Origin: Streptomyces sp. TP-A0874
GTDB lineage: Bacteria > Actinomycetota > Actinomycetes > Streptomycetales > Streptomycetaceae
Reading direction: 5' to 3'
Length of the DNA: 64,000 nt
NCBI RefSeq assembly: GCF_001748085.1
Contig: NZ_BBZK01000008.1
Location: 186,001-250,000 of the forward strand
Below, in pieces: positions 24,684 through 32,956 of the stretch. Each line of letters opens with the position of its first letter. The stretch's first letter is position 1. Made by a program: the position numbers and the translations under genes. The notes beneath the pieces were generated by a model. The model worked only from the letters and a program-made list of their open reading frames with translations, was not told the DNA's origin and ran no database searches.

Positions 24684-25955
24684 ATGACCACCACCACGCA
24701 CCCACCGGGCCATCGCCCAGCGCGCGGCCCCGTCCGCCAGTTGGAACGAGCCTTAGCCCCCGACCTGGCCCGCGGCTCGATGCTGCTGCTCATCGCCCTG
24801 GCCAACGCCGCCGTGTTCACCTTCGGCGACCAGCCGGGTGCCGAGGCGTCGCCACACGGCTGGGAACGCCCGTTCAACCTCGCCATGTTCGTCTTCGTGC
24901 ACGCCCGCGCGTATCCGATGTTCGCCGTGATGTTCGGCTACGGGCTGGTGCAGCTCGCCCGCCGACAGGACGCGCAGGGAACCGGGCCCCGGGCCGCGCG
25001 CTCCGTACTCCTCAGACGCAACACGTGGCTGCTCGCCTTCGGCGCCGTGCACGCCGCACTGCTCAACTTCGGTGACTTCCTGGGCGCCTACGGCCTGGTC
25101 GGCATCGCCTTCACCCTGGTCCTGCTGCGGCGCGGCGAACGGGTACAGCGGATCGTGCTGTGGCTGTGGGGCTGCACGGCAGGGTACGTAGCCGTTCTCG
25201 CGGGCGTCGCGGTGTACCGTGCCACCGGTAGCGGGCCGGGCTCCGCCCCCGTCCCCGCCCAGGACGTCGACTCCCTCTCGGCCCCCGACTACGCCGCCTC
25301 GGTGGTCGACCGGCTGGGCGAGTGGCCGCTGCACACCCTGACCGTCCTGCCGTTCATCCTCATCGTCTGGCTGGGTGCCTGGGCCGCCCGCCGGGGCGTG
25401 CTGGAGAACCCGGCACGCCACCGGACCCTGTTGGTCCGCACCGCCGTGATCAGCCTCGCCATCGCCTTCGCGGGCGGTGCGCCGATCGGTCTGGTCAGCG
25501 CCGGTCTGCTCCACGTCGACGGCCCGACGGTGGACGTCTTCCTGCTGCTGTACGAGGTGAGCGGCCAGTTCGGGGGACCCGGGTACGTGGCGCTCTTCGG
25601 ACTCCTCGCACTGCGCATAAACAGGGCCCGTGCGAGCACCGCCGCCCCGGCCGGGCCTCCGTTCGCCCGGCCGGCACCGCGTGCGGGACTGGTGGTGAAC
25701 GCGCTCGCGAGCCTGGGGCAGCGCTCGTTGAGCGGCTACCTGTTCCAGTCGCTCGTGTGGGTGCTGGTCCTGTCGCCCTTCGCCCTGGACCTCGCGGGCC
25801 GGACCGGCAGTCCGACCCTCACCGCGGCGCTGACCGCCGCACTGGCCTGGTCCGTCACGGTCCTCGGGGCATGGCTGCTCCAGCGCCGCGGCCTTCCCGG
25901 TCCGGCGGAGAAACTCCTGCGGAGACTCACGTACGGGCCGAGGCCGCGGCGCTGA
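24684..25955 (+). CDS. DUF418 multi-pass membrane protein
   Basis: The protein has 423 residues and about ten hydrophobic segments. The C-terminal DUF418 region is visible (NALASLGQRSLSGYLFQSLVW, LGAWLLQRRGLPGPAEKLLRRLTYG). The N-terminal half has FVFVHARAYPMFAVMFGYGL. DUF418 proteins resemble acyltransferase-3 or YeiB-type membrane proteins and have no settled function; some are controlled by an adjacent TetR, as here. ATG at 24684 follows GGAGAGGAAGAGATCCGG. Confidence 0.85.
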   Translation: MTTTTHPPGHRPARGPVRQLERALAPDLARGSMLLLIALANAAVFTFGDQPGAEASPHGWERPFNLAMFVFVHARAYPMFAVMFGYGLVQLARRQDAQGTGPRAARSVLLRRNTWLLAFGAVHAALLNFGDFLGAYGLVGIAFTLVLLRRGERVQRIVLWLWGCTAGYVAVLAGVAVYRATGSGPGSAPVPAQDVDSLSAPDYAASVVDRLGEWPLHTLTVLPFILIVWLGAWAARRGVLENPARHRTLLVRTAVISLAIAFAGGAPIGLVSAGLLHVDGPTVDVFLLLYEVSGQFGGPGYVALFGLLALRINRARASTAAPAGPPFARPAPRAGLVVNALASLGQRSLSGYLFQSLVWVLVLSPFALDLAGRTGSPTLTAALTAALAWSVTVLGAWLLQRRGLPGPAEKLLRRLTYGPRPRR

Positions 25956-26024
25956 GCAGCGGCGTCTCAGCAACGGAGGGGGCCGGTATTCCAAGGCGTA
26001 CGACGCCTGGGAGCGCCGGGCCGC

Positions 26025-26068
26025 TCTCGGAGCCTGCCCCCGCTCCTCAGTGCGGTCAGGCTCCGAGA
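26025..26068. terminator. Hairpin between DUF418 and esterase genes
   Basis: TCTCGGAGCCTG (26025-26036) pairs perfectly with CAGGCTCCGAGA (26057-26068) across a 20-nt loop, in the convergent gap between the two genes. It probably acts in both directions. Confidence 0.55.
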
Positions 26069-26141
26069 ACCGCGGCGGCCTCCCTCGGACGACGGCCGTG
26101 GCGGCCGTCCGCCGGGGCCGCGCGGCTGTCCTACCGCCGCA

Positions 26142-27131
26142 TCAGGCTTTGCGGAGTCGGCCGATGATGCCGTCGAGATCGCGCTTGAACATGTGCTCGC
26201 GGACGAAGTGGCCGCCCGGCTCCTCATGCCCCTCGTGCGGGATACCGGCGTTGCTGAGGAGACCGCGGAACTCCCGCTGCCCGGCGAGAACCTGGGTCTC
26301 GTTGACGGTGTCGAACCAGTTGATCGGGTCCGGGCTGTTACCGGCCACCAGGAAGACCCGCTTGTTCCGGTAGCTCTCGATGCGCTCGACCGGGTTGTCG
26401 GCGCTCACCCTGGCCTCGTCCCACAGCGGCGCGCCGTAGACCGTGCCACCACCCAGTTCGACGGCCGCCGAGGAGGCGTTGGCCCAGTGGGTGACCACGC
26501 CGAAGTCCCGGCGCAGGCTGGCCGGACCGGAATGGGCGCTCACGGAGGCGAAGTGGCCGTAGTACTTCGCCGCGTACTTCAGCGCACCGAAGCCGCCCAT
26601 GGAGAACCCGGAGACCGCGCGGCCGTCGTACTCGGCGTACGTCCGGAAGTTCGCGTCGATCCAGGGGACCAACTGGGAGATGTGGAAGGTCTCCCAGTTC
26701 CGGGGGCCGGTGTTGGAGCTCACCGGGTTGGAGTACCAGCCCGCGTGCCCTCCGTCGGGCATCACGACGATGAGCGGCTTGCCAGCGGTCCAAGCCCGGA
26801 TGCCCATGCGGTCGAAGGTGATGAAGTCCTGGTCCATACCGCCGCCGTGGAACAGGTACAGCACGGGGTAGGTGCGTCCGCTGGTGTGGTAGTCGTCGGG
26901 GAGCAGGACGTTGACACCGGGGTTCCAGCCGATGGCGTCGGTCGCGAACCGGTAGTACCACATCCGGGGGTCGTTCTCGTTCCGCTCGACGATGCGGAGC
27001 CCGAAGCCGTTGTCGGCGGCGCTGGCGGACGATGCCGTCGCGAGGGCGCTCACGCCGCCGAGAGCCACGGCCGCGGAGACTCCGCCGACGGCCTTGAGGA
27101 CACCTCTGCGGCTGAAGTGGTGCTTGCTCAA
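26142..27131 (-). CDS. Tat-exported alpha/beta-hydrolase esterase (esterase D/Ag85-like)
   Basis: The protein has 329 residues. The twin-arginine signal HFSRRGVLKAVGG runs to ASSASA, with likely cleavage before AD near residue 40. The mature enzyme has the esterase layout: VNVLLPDDYHTSGRTYPVLYLFHGGG, the nucleophile elbow GFSMGGFGA, and a late histidine in PGGHFVREH. This resembles S-formylglutathione-hydrolase-like and antigen-85-like secreted esterases. The best start is TTG at 27131: the GGAGG of CAGGAGGTCATG lies seven bases before it, and no ATG or GTG fits. The substrate is unknown. Confidence 0.85.
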   Translation of the reverse strand: MSKHHFSRRGVLKAVGGVSAAVALGGVSALATASSASAADNGFGLRIVERNENDPRMWYYRFATDAIGWNPGVNVLLPDDYHTSGRTYPVLYLFHGGGMDQDFITFDRMGIRAWTAGKPLIVVMPDGGHAGWYSNPVSSNTGPRNWETFHISQLVPWIDANFRTYAEYDGRAVSGFSMGGFGALKYAAKYYGHFASVSAHSGPASLRRDFGVVTHWANASSAAVELGGGTVYGAPLWDEARVSADNPVERIESYRNKRVFLVAGNSPDPINWFDTVNETQVLAGQREFRGLLSNAGIPHEGHEEPGGHFVREHMFKRDLDGIIGRLRKA

Positions 27132-27548
27132 AACATGACCTCCTGGTGGGGGTGGGAGGAACCGCGGCCACGGGAAACCGAGTGGTCTCCCCATCTCTCC
27201 GACGGGCCGGGCCATCGGGTGTCTCGCCAAGCGAAGAAGAGTGCCCGCCCTTTCAGGTCGGTAGCCGCCAGCGAATGGAACCACGGCCCACGATGCCGCT
27301 GCGGTGCTTTGGGAAAGTCAGGCACCTTCCTGACACCTGGGCCGACCCTGGCCATTCGGCTGGCCGATTTCAGTCCCTGCCATCGGTCACCAGAGGGCTG
27401 ATCCTCCTGGGCAGGCGCCCGCGGGCCATCACTCGAACAGCAGCGCGTGGCTCCGCCCCCGCGGGAGGCGTCCACAACGGCTGGGGCTCCGGCAACTCCG
27501 GGCCCGGCCGTGGCGCCTCGGGCCCGAGCGTTCTCAGGCCCGAGCGCC
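27132..27548. other. Upstream region of the esterase, no gene
   Basis: I see no supported gene in 417 bp. GTCAGG (27317-27322) and CCTGAC (27329-27334) form an inverted repeat around CACCTT, a possible operator about 190 bp before the esterase start. The left part should hold the esterase promoter. Confidence 0.4.
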
Positions 27549-27846
27549 TCAGAACCAGCGGGGGACGACGGGGATCGCGCCGGTGCTGCCGGCCACTCCC
27601 CCGACGGCCCCGGCCCATGAGCCATCGGACCATGTCGTGGCGGGCGCCGGAGACCTCGGGGCCACCGCTCCCGAGGACGATCTTCTCGCGGCCGTGCGGT
27701 GCGAGCGTGAGGTCCACCCGCTCCTCCCGCCGCCGCCAGGCCCGCGGCACGTCCTCCAGGAGTTCGTCGAGCAGCTCCGCCGGGAACTCGCGCGCCCTCG
27801 CCCCCGGTCCAGATCGACCGCGTGGCCCCAGACCTCCCGGACGCGC
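27549..27846 (-). pseudogene. C-terminal remnant of a maleylpyruvate isomerase/TIGR03083-like protein
   Basis: Joining frames gives RVREVWGHAVDLD, AREFPAELLDELLEDVPRAW, LTLAPHGREKIVLGSGGPEV and SGARHDMVRWLMGR, then GGVAGSTGAIPVVPRWF and a stop. This is the end of a mycothiol-dependent maleylpyruvate isomerase-type (MDMPI) protein. Two frame changes are needed, at a C5 run (27801-27805) and a C4 run (27608-27611). The N-terminal half with the metal site is missing. It is joined head-on to a truncated flavin monooxygenase. Confidence 0.6.
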
Positions 27847-28421
27847 CCTTGAAGTCGACGCCCTCGCCCTCGGTCCACATCCGCTGGGCGATGGTGATCC
27901 ACTCGGTGCCGTAGCGGTAGCGCGCGTCGTGTTCCCGCTGTGTTCTGCCGAACATCTCCATTTCGGCCTTGTACCAGCCCATCGTCATGTTGAGCCCGAA
28001 GCGACCGCCGGAGATGTGGTCGACGGTGACCGACTCCTTCGCCGCGACGATGGGGTTCTTGGTCGGGACATGGCTGGTGGAGAACACCATGATGTTCTCC
28101 GTGGCCTGGGCGAGGCCCGCCGCCCAGGTGTGCGTCTCGAAGTTCGAGCCGTTGAAATTGGTCTCCCCCCCATACCGCGGTACCTGGCGACGGGGAGCAT
28201 CGCCTCGAAACCGAGCCGGTCGGCGAGCTGGGCGATCTGCTGGGTGTGCTGCCAGCTGAGTTCGTAGGAGGACTCGGCGTGCGTCGCCATCGGTCCGTGG
28301 CTGCAGTTCGAGCCGAAGATGCCCAACTTCATCTTGTTGTCGTTGAACATGGCGACACCGCTGGCCCGACGCGCCTCGACCAGTTCCTCATAGCTGAGCC
28401 CAAGGACGGTGTGGTGCTCAT
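27847..28421 (-). pseudogene. N-terminal remnant of an LLM-class flavin-dependent monooxygenase
   Basis: MKLGIFGSNCSHGPMATH, SYELSWQHTQQIAQLADRLG and FEAMLPVARYRGMGG lie in one frame. ETNFNGSNFETHTWAAGLA, MVFSTSHVPTKNPIVAAKES and VDHISGGRFGLNMTMGWYKA lie in another. The shift is at a run of seven C (28165-28171), where eight would restore the frame. The protein stops matching at GEGVDFKG, about half length, where the MDMPI-like remnant begins. ATG at 28421 has a good AGGAGA site but is out of frame with the family sequence, so a fourth indel near 28415 is likely. ATG 28350 is in frame. Confidence 0.7.
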
Positions 28422-28735
28422 TTCGTCTCCTGTTTGAGTGGCTACGACACCGTCTGGTGGTAGACCTCGAACGCGTGACGACAAGGTAGGCAGAGGTTCG
28501 GAAGGGCAGCTGTACACATTGCGCACGGGCGACGGCCGACAAACGAAGCGGTGAATTCGAAGGCGGTCGGCAGCGTTGCCGCTTTCCGACCCACGGAAAG
28601 AAGTGCCCGCTTATCGGACGCGAATCACGGAAACCACCCGATGGAATACGGTGCGTGCAGGGCGCCCGTGATGGCGGAACACCGCCCCACGTTCCGGCGC
28701 AGCCCCGCCGGCCGCCGGGCGCCCGCCGCACACCC
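28422..28735. other. Gene-free stretch before modBC
   Basis: I see no gene, RNA or clear repeat in these 314 bp. They contain the upstream sequence of the broken monooxygenase and the 3' flank of modBC. Confidence 0.5.
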
Positions 28736-30694
28736 TCAGAGCGGCACCACGTCGGTCTCGGTGGCCTTGACGCTGGCCCAGACCCCGACCCCGTCCGCCA
28801 GGCCGAGTTCGGTGGCGGCCTGGGGGGTGACCTCGGCGATCAGGTCGGGGGTCAGCTCCGAGGCGATCAGGACGCGCAACCGGCTGCCGACCGCGGTCAG
28901 TTCGCGGACCGTGCCGGGCCAGACGTTGCGGGGGCTGCCGCTCGGCCTCTCCCGGTGCACGGCCACCGCCTCGGGTGCGATGACCGCCAGCGCCCTGGTC
29001 CCCGGCGGCAGCGGCTCGGCCACCGTGAGGGCACCTCCTTCCGGCAGTTCGAGCCCGGTCTCCGTCGCGGTGGCCGGCCAGGCGTTGCGGCCGAGCATCC
29101 TCGCCACCCAGGGGGAGCGCGGCCGACGGGTTACCTCGCCGGGGGGCGCGTCCTGGAGGACCCGTCCTTCGTCCAGTACGAGTACCCGGTCGGCGAGCGA
29201 GACCGCCTCCACCGGATCGTGGGTGACGATCAGACAGACCCCGCCGTACGCGTCGAGGTGGCGGCGGAGAGTGTGGCGGACCTGCGCCCGGGTGGTCTGG
29301 TCGAGGGCGGCGAGTGGCTCGTCGAGCAGCAGCAGCCTGGGATGGGTGGCCAGTGCCCGGGCCAGGGCGACGCGTTGTGCCTGTCCGCCGGAGACCTGGC
29401 CGGGCCTGCGATGCGCGAGGTGGCCCACACCGAGCCGGTCGAGCCACTCCTGGGCGACCTGCCGGGCCTCGGCCCGCGGCACTCCACGGCTGCGGAGTCC
29501 GTAGGCGGTGTTGGCCAGCGCCGTGAGGTGCGGGAAGAGGGCGCCGTCCTGCGGCACCCAGGCGATCCGGCGACGGTGCGGCGGCAGCCCGGTCACGTCG
29601 CTGTCCCCCAGCCGGAGTTCCGCACCGGCCCGGGGGGTGAGTCCGAGCAGCGCCCGCAGCAGGGTGGTCTTCCCCGCGCCGTTGGGGCCGACGACGGCGA
29701 TCGTGGTGCCCGGCTCGGCTTCCAACTCCAGTTCGGTGTAACCGGTGACCTCGGCGTGCAGCGCCCACCTTCCGGGCGGGGGCGGAGGTTGAGCCCCGTC
29801 CGCCGAGGGCTGCGGGCCGTCGGTTCGCCCCGCGGGGGCCTCCGGCTGTGCGGAGGCTGCGGACGGGGAGCCGCCGCGGCCGGCGACCGGTGTGCTCGTC
29901 CAACGTCCGCGCAGACCGATGAGGACGGCCATGGCGATGGCGAGCAGCAGCAGGGAGAGCGAGGTGGCGGCCTCCGGCTCCTCCTGGAGCAGTAGGTACA
30001 CCTGGAGCGGGAGCGTCTGGGTGGTGCCGGGCAGGTTGCCGGCGAAGGTGATGGTGGCCCCGAACTCGCCGAGCGCCCGGGCCCAGGTGAGAGCGGCGCC
30101 CGCGATGAGCCCCGGGGCCACCATGGGGAGGGTGACGGTGAAGAAGGCCCGCAGGGGGGACGCGCCGAGCGAGGCGGCGGTCTCCTCGTACCTCGGCCGG
30201 AGGCCGCCGAGCGCCCCCTCCAAGCTGATGACCAGGAACGGCATGGCGACGAAGGTCGCGGCGACCACCGCTCCGGAGGTGTGGAACGGCAGGGTGAGGC
30301 CGAAGGTCTCCTCCAGCCAGGGCCCAAGCAGCCCGCGGCGGCCGAAACCCAGTAGCAGGGCCACCCCTCCGACGGTGGGGGGCAGGACCATCGGGAGCAG
30401 CACCAGGGAGCGGACCAGGGTCTTGCCGGGGAAGTCCACCCGGGCCAGCGCCCAGGCCAGGGGGACGCCCAGCAGTACCGACAACGCCAGCGCCCAGAAG
30501 GAGACGAGCAGCGAGAGCTTCAGCGCCTCGATGACCGCCGGGCCGCCGAGGTGGTCGCCGAGTTCGCCCCAGGAGGTGCGGACCAGGATGCCGGCGAGCG
30601 GCAGCAGCAGGAACACCACCGCGAGCAGGGCGGGGACCGCGAGGGCCACCGGGGCGCGGGTCCCCCTCGCGCGGGTGCGGGCTGGTCTGTTCAC
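28736..30694 (-). CDS. modBC: Fused molybdate ABC transporter permease and ATPase (ModB-ModC)
   Basis: The protein has 652 residues. The first 270 or so form the ModB permease, with about five to six helices and the loop LGASPLRAFFTVTLPMVAPG. A linker rich in Pro and Ala follows, then the ModC ATPase: Walker A GPNGAGKTT, signature VSGGQAQRVALARAL, Walker B LLLLDEPLAALD. A C-terminal TOBE domain (NVWPGTVRELTAVGSRLRVLI) ends it. Bacteria such as E. coli have two separate genes; the fusion is common in actinomycetes. It lies 147 bp after modA, probably one operon with the HTH-Mop gene. Confidence 0.95.
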   Translation of the reverse strand: MNRPARTRARGTRAPVALAVPALLAVVFLLLPLAGILVRTSWGELGDHLGGPAVIEALKLSLLVSFWALALSVLLGVPLAWALARVDFPGKTLVRSLVLLPMVLPPTVGGVALLLGFGRRGLLGPWLEETFGLTLPFHTSGAVVAATFVAMPFLVISLEGALGGLRPRYEETAASLGASPLRAFFTVTLPMVAPGLIAGAALTWARALGEFGATITFAGNLPGTTQTLPLQVYLLLQEEPEAATSLSLLLLAIAMAVLIGLRGRWTSTPVAGRGGSPSAASAQPEAPAGRTDGPQPSADGAQPPPPPGRWALHAEVTGYTELELEAEPGTTIAVVGPNGAGKTTLLRALLGLTPRAGAELRLGDSDVTGLPPHRRRIAWVPQDGALFPHLTALANTAYGLRSRGVPRAEARQVAQEWLDRLGVGHLAHRRPGQVSGGQAQRVALARALATHPRLLLLDEPLAALDQTTRAQVRHTLRRHLDAYGGVCLIVTHDPVEAVSLADRVLVLDEGRVLQDAPPGEVTRRPRSPWVARMLGRNAWPATATETGLELPEGGALTVAEPLPPGTRALAVIAPEAVAVHRERPSGSPRNVWPGTVRELTAVGSRLRVLIASELTPDLIAEVTPQAATELGLADGVGVWASVKATETDVVPL

Positions 30695-30841
30695 GGTGGG
30701 TTCCTAACGACCTGGTGCGCGGCGGCAAGGCTGTGGCGTCACCCCTGGTGGCGCATCGCCCCTCTCAGGCGCCCGCCAGGGATGACGGGCCGCGGCCCAC
30801 GGCTTCGGCCGGGCCGCCCCCGAGCGGTGACGGGAGGGCGC

Positions 30842-31651
30842 CTACGGCTTCTGGAAGCCCGCCCCCCGCAGGATCTTCTGGGCTGCGGGCGAGCTCAGCC
30901 ACTTGACGAAGTCCGCCGCCGCCTCGGGGTTCTTCGAGGTCTTCAGGGTGGCGGCGGGGTAGGAGGCGACGGCGTTCTGCGTGTCGGGGATGTCGATGGC
31001 GTCCACCTTGTCGACCGCGGTGGCCGCGTCGGTCCTGTAGACGATGCCGGCGTCGGCCTCACCGAGCGCCACCTTGCTGAGCACGGCCCGGACGTTGGGT
31101 TCCTCGGAGACCGGCCGCACCGCGATCTTCTCCGCGTCGAGGACCTGCCGGCTGTACCGGCCCACCGGCACCTCCGGGGCGGCCAGCACGACCTTCAGCT
31201 TCTGGTCGGCCAGGTCGGCGAGTTCTTCGGTGCCTTTCGGGTTGCCTTCCCGGACGGCGATGACCAGGCGGTTCCTGGCGATCACGGTGGCGGCCCCGGT
31301 GTCGGAGCCGAGGTCGTCCATGGTCTTGGTGTCGGCGGTGGCCAAGGCGTCCGCGGGTGCGCCCTGTTTGACCTGACTGGCCAGCTCCTGTGAGCCGGCG
31401 AAGGAGAACGTCACCGTGGTGCCGGGGTGTTCCTTCTCGTAGACCTTGCCCGCCTCCTGGAAGACGTCCGTGAGCGAGGCGGCGGCCAGGACGGTGAGCT
31501 CCACCTGCTGCTGGTCGCCCGCCCCGTCCTTCTTCTCACCGTCGCCTCCGCCGCAGGCCGCGAGCGGCAGCAGGAGTACCGCGGTCGCTGCCGCAGCGGT
31601 CCCGCGGATCCGGCGGGAGAGTCCGGAACGGTCGGGTATGCCAGTGGACAT
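30842..31651 (-). CDS. modA: Molybdate-binding lipoprotein ModA
   Basis: The protein has 269 residues. The signal peptide ends in lipobox LAAC with Cys near residue 33, then a GGGDGEKKDGAGD linker. ModA features are VLAAASLTDVFQEAGKVYEK, FSFAGSQELASQVKQGAPAD and GEADAGIVYRTDAA. It binds molybdate or tungstate outside the membrane and hands it to ModBC. It lies between the HTH-Mop regulator and modBC on the same strand. Confidence 0.95.
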   Translation of the reverse strand: MSTGIPDRSGLSRRIRGTAAAATAVLLLPLAACGGGDGEKKDGAGDQQQVELTVLAAASLTDVFQEAGKVYEKEHPGTTVTFSFAGSQELASQVKQGAPADALATADTKTMDDLGSDTGAATVIARNRLVIAVREGNPKGTEELADLADQKLKVVLAAPEVPVGRYSRQVLDAEKIAVRPVSEEPNVRAVLSKVALGEADAGIVYRTDAATAVDKVDAIDIPDTQNAVASYPAATLKTSKNPEAAADFVKWLSSPAAQKILRGAGFQKP

Positions 31652-31748
31652 GAGACTCCTTGGACGGGCGGCAGCTGCTGCCGCGCGGGAGTGCGGACGG
31701 CAGCCGGGTGCTGCCGTTACCGCGGGACGGGGGCGGACTGCGGCGGGG

Positions 31749-32159
31749 TCAGGCCCGGTCGATGTGCACGTTGGTCGACTTCACCCGGGCGGTGGCCCGC
31801 ATCCCGACCTCCAGGCCGAGTTCCTCCACCGCTTCGCGGGTCAGTAGGGACACCAGCCGGTGCGGCCCCGCCTGGATCTCCACCTGGGCGGCCACGTCGC
31901 CGAGTTTCACGGCGGTCACGATGCCCGGGAAGGCGTTCCGCGCCGAGGTGTAGGGAGGGTCCTCCTCTCCGCCTCCGCCCTGTCCGACTCCGCCCTGTCC
32001 GACCTCGATCGAGAAGGCGGCCAGGTCACGGCCGTCGATGAGCCGGCGGCCGCTCTCGTCCCGGTGGGTGGCCACCTTCCCTGCGTCTGCCCAGCGGCGC
32101 GCCGTGTCGGGGCTGACACCGAGCAGCCGCGCCGCCTGACCGATCGTGTAGGAGTGCAT
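31749..32159 (-). CDS. HTH-Mop fusion, likely molybdate-responsive regulator
   Basis: The protein has 136 residues. A MerR/excisionase-like helix-turn-helix (YTIGQAARLLGVSPDTARRWADAGKV, residues 3-28) with a short wing is followed by a glycine-rich linker and one Mop/TOBE domain (ARNAFPGIVTAVKLGDVAAQVEI, then VKSTNVHIDRA). Mop domains bind molybdate. This makes a compact one-component sensor, functionally like ModE but with another HTH type. ATG at 32159 is my choice; GTG at 32168 is possible. It is first in the modA-modBC operon, with a perfect palindrome at 32190-32202 just upstream. Confidence 0.82.
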   Translation of the reverse strand: MHSYTIGQAARLLGVSPDTARRWADAGKVATHRDESGRRLIDGRDLAAFSIEVGQGGVGQGGGGEEDPPYTSARNAFPGIVTAVKLGDVAAQVEIQAGPHRLVSLLTREAVEELGLEVGMRATARVKSTNVHIDRA

Positions 32160-32189
32160 GTGCGACACGCTAGGCCTCAATGGGCGGCA

Positions 32190-32202
32190 TATGCAATGCA
32201 TA
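32190..32202. promoter_or_regulatory. 13-bp perfect palindrome, candidate molybdate operator
   Basis: TATGCAATGCATA is symmetric about the central A. It lies 31 bp upstream of the HTH-Mop start, between that gene and the divergent tandem-Mop gene at 32341. It could be the operator of the HTH-Mop protein, giving autoregulation. The role is inferred from position. Confidence 0.5.
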
Positions 32203-32340
32203 CCTGGCGATAGAGCCGCACATGCGAGCCATCGATCATCCCAGGAAGGGCAGTCGCGCCCTCCAGGCCCCGAGAATGACCGAACATAAGGGACATAATC
32301 GCCTGACAGCCGTAATCGCCCCCAGTCATGCGAGGCCGTC

Positions 32341-32763
32341 ATGAGCTTGAGCATCCGCAACCAGGTCCCCGGTACCGTCACCGCCGTCACGTCGGGCCCC
32401 GCCCTCACGACCGTCAAGGTGCGGCTGCGCGGCGGTCAGGAGGTCACGGCCGCGATCACCGCCGAGGCGGTCGAGGAGTTGGGGATCGACGCGGGCGCGG
32501 CCGTCACGGTGCTGGTGAAGTCCACGGAGGTCGCCCTCGCGATCGACCGGGTGGAGGGGCTGAGCATCCGCAACCGCCTCCCCGGCACGGTCACCGAGGT
32601 CATCCCCGGCGGGGCGGTGGCCTGCGTCAAGCTCTCCATCGAGGAGGGGGAGCTGACCTCAGTGATCACCCAGGAGGCGGTGGCCGATCTCCGACTGGTG
32701 CCCGGCTCACCGGTGGTGGCGCTCGTCAAGTCGACCGAGGTCGCCCTGAGGGCTGTTCCGTAG
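32341..32763 (+). CDS. Tandem Mop-domain (molbindin-like) protein
   Basis: The protein has 140 residues and two Mop domains back to back, each about 68 residues: LSIRNQVPGTVTAVTSG ending VLVKSTEVALAID, and LSIRNRLPGTVTEVIPG ending ALVKSTEVALRAV. Molbindins of this design assemble into rings that bind several molybdate ions and act as intracellular stores or buffers. ATG follows CGAGG. It is divergent from the HTH-Mop/modA/modBC operon, sharing about 180 bp of control region, including repeated ACATAA boxes at 32284 and 32293. Confidence 0.9.
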   Translation: MSLSIRNQVPGTVTAVTSGPALTTVKVRLRGGQEVTAAITAEAVEELGIDAGAAVTVLVKSTEVALAIDRVEGLSIRNRLPGTVTEVIPGGAVACVKLSIEEGELTSVITQEAVADLRLVPGSPVVALVKSTEVALRAVP

Positions 32764-32956
32764 TCCCCGCAACCAGCGACGACAGCCACGGCGCTCCCGG
32801 CTTCCGAGACCGTGCGCTGATCCGCCGGGGGGCCAGCTGACCCGCCGGGGACGGACAGCCCGGGGCCAGGCGGCGCGCGGCGACGTGGCCGGCCCGCACA
32901 CCGACCGCGCCGCACACCGCGGCGAGTTCAGGGACCGGAACGGGCCGACCGTCCGG

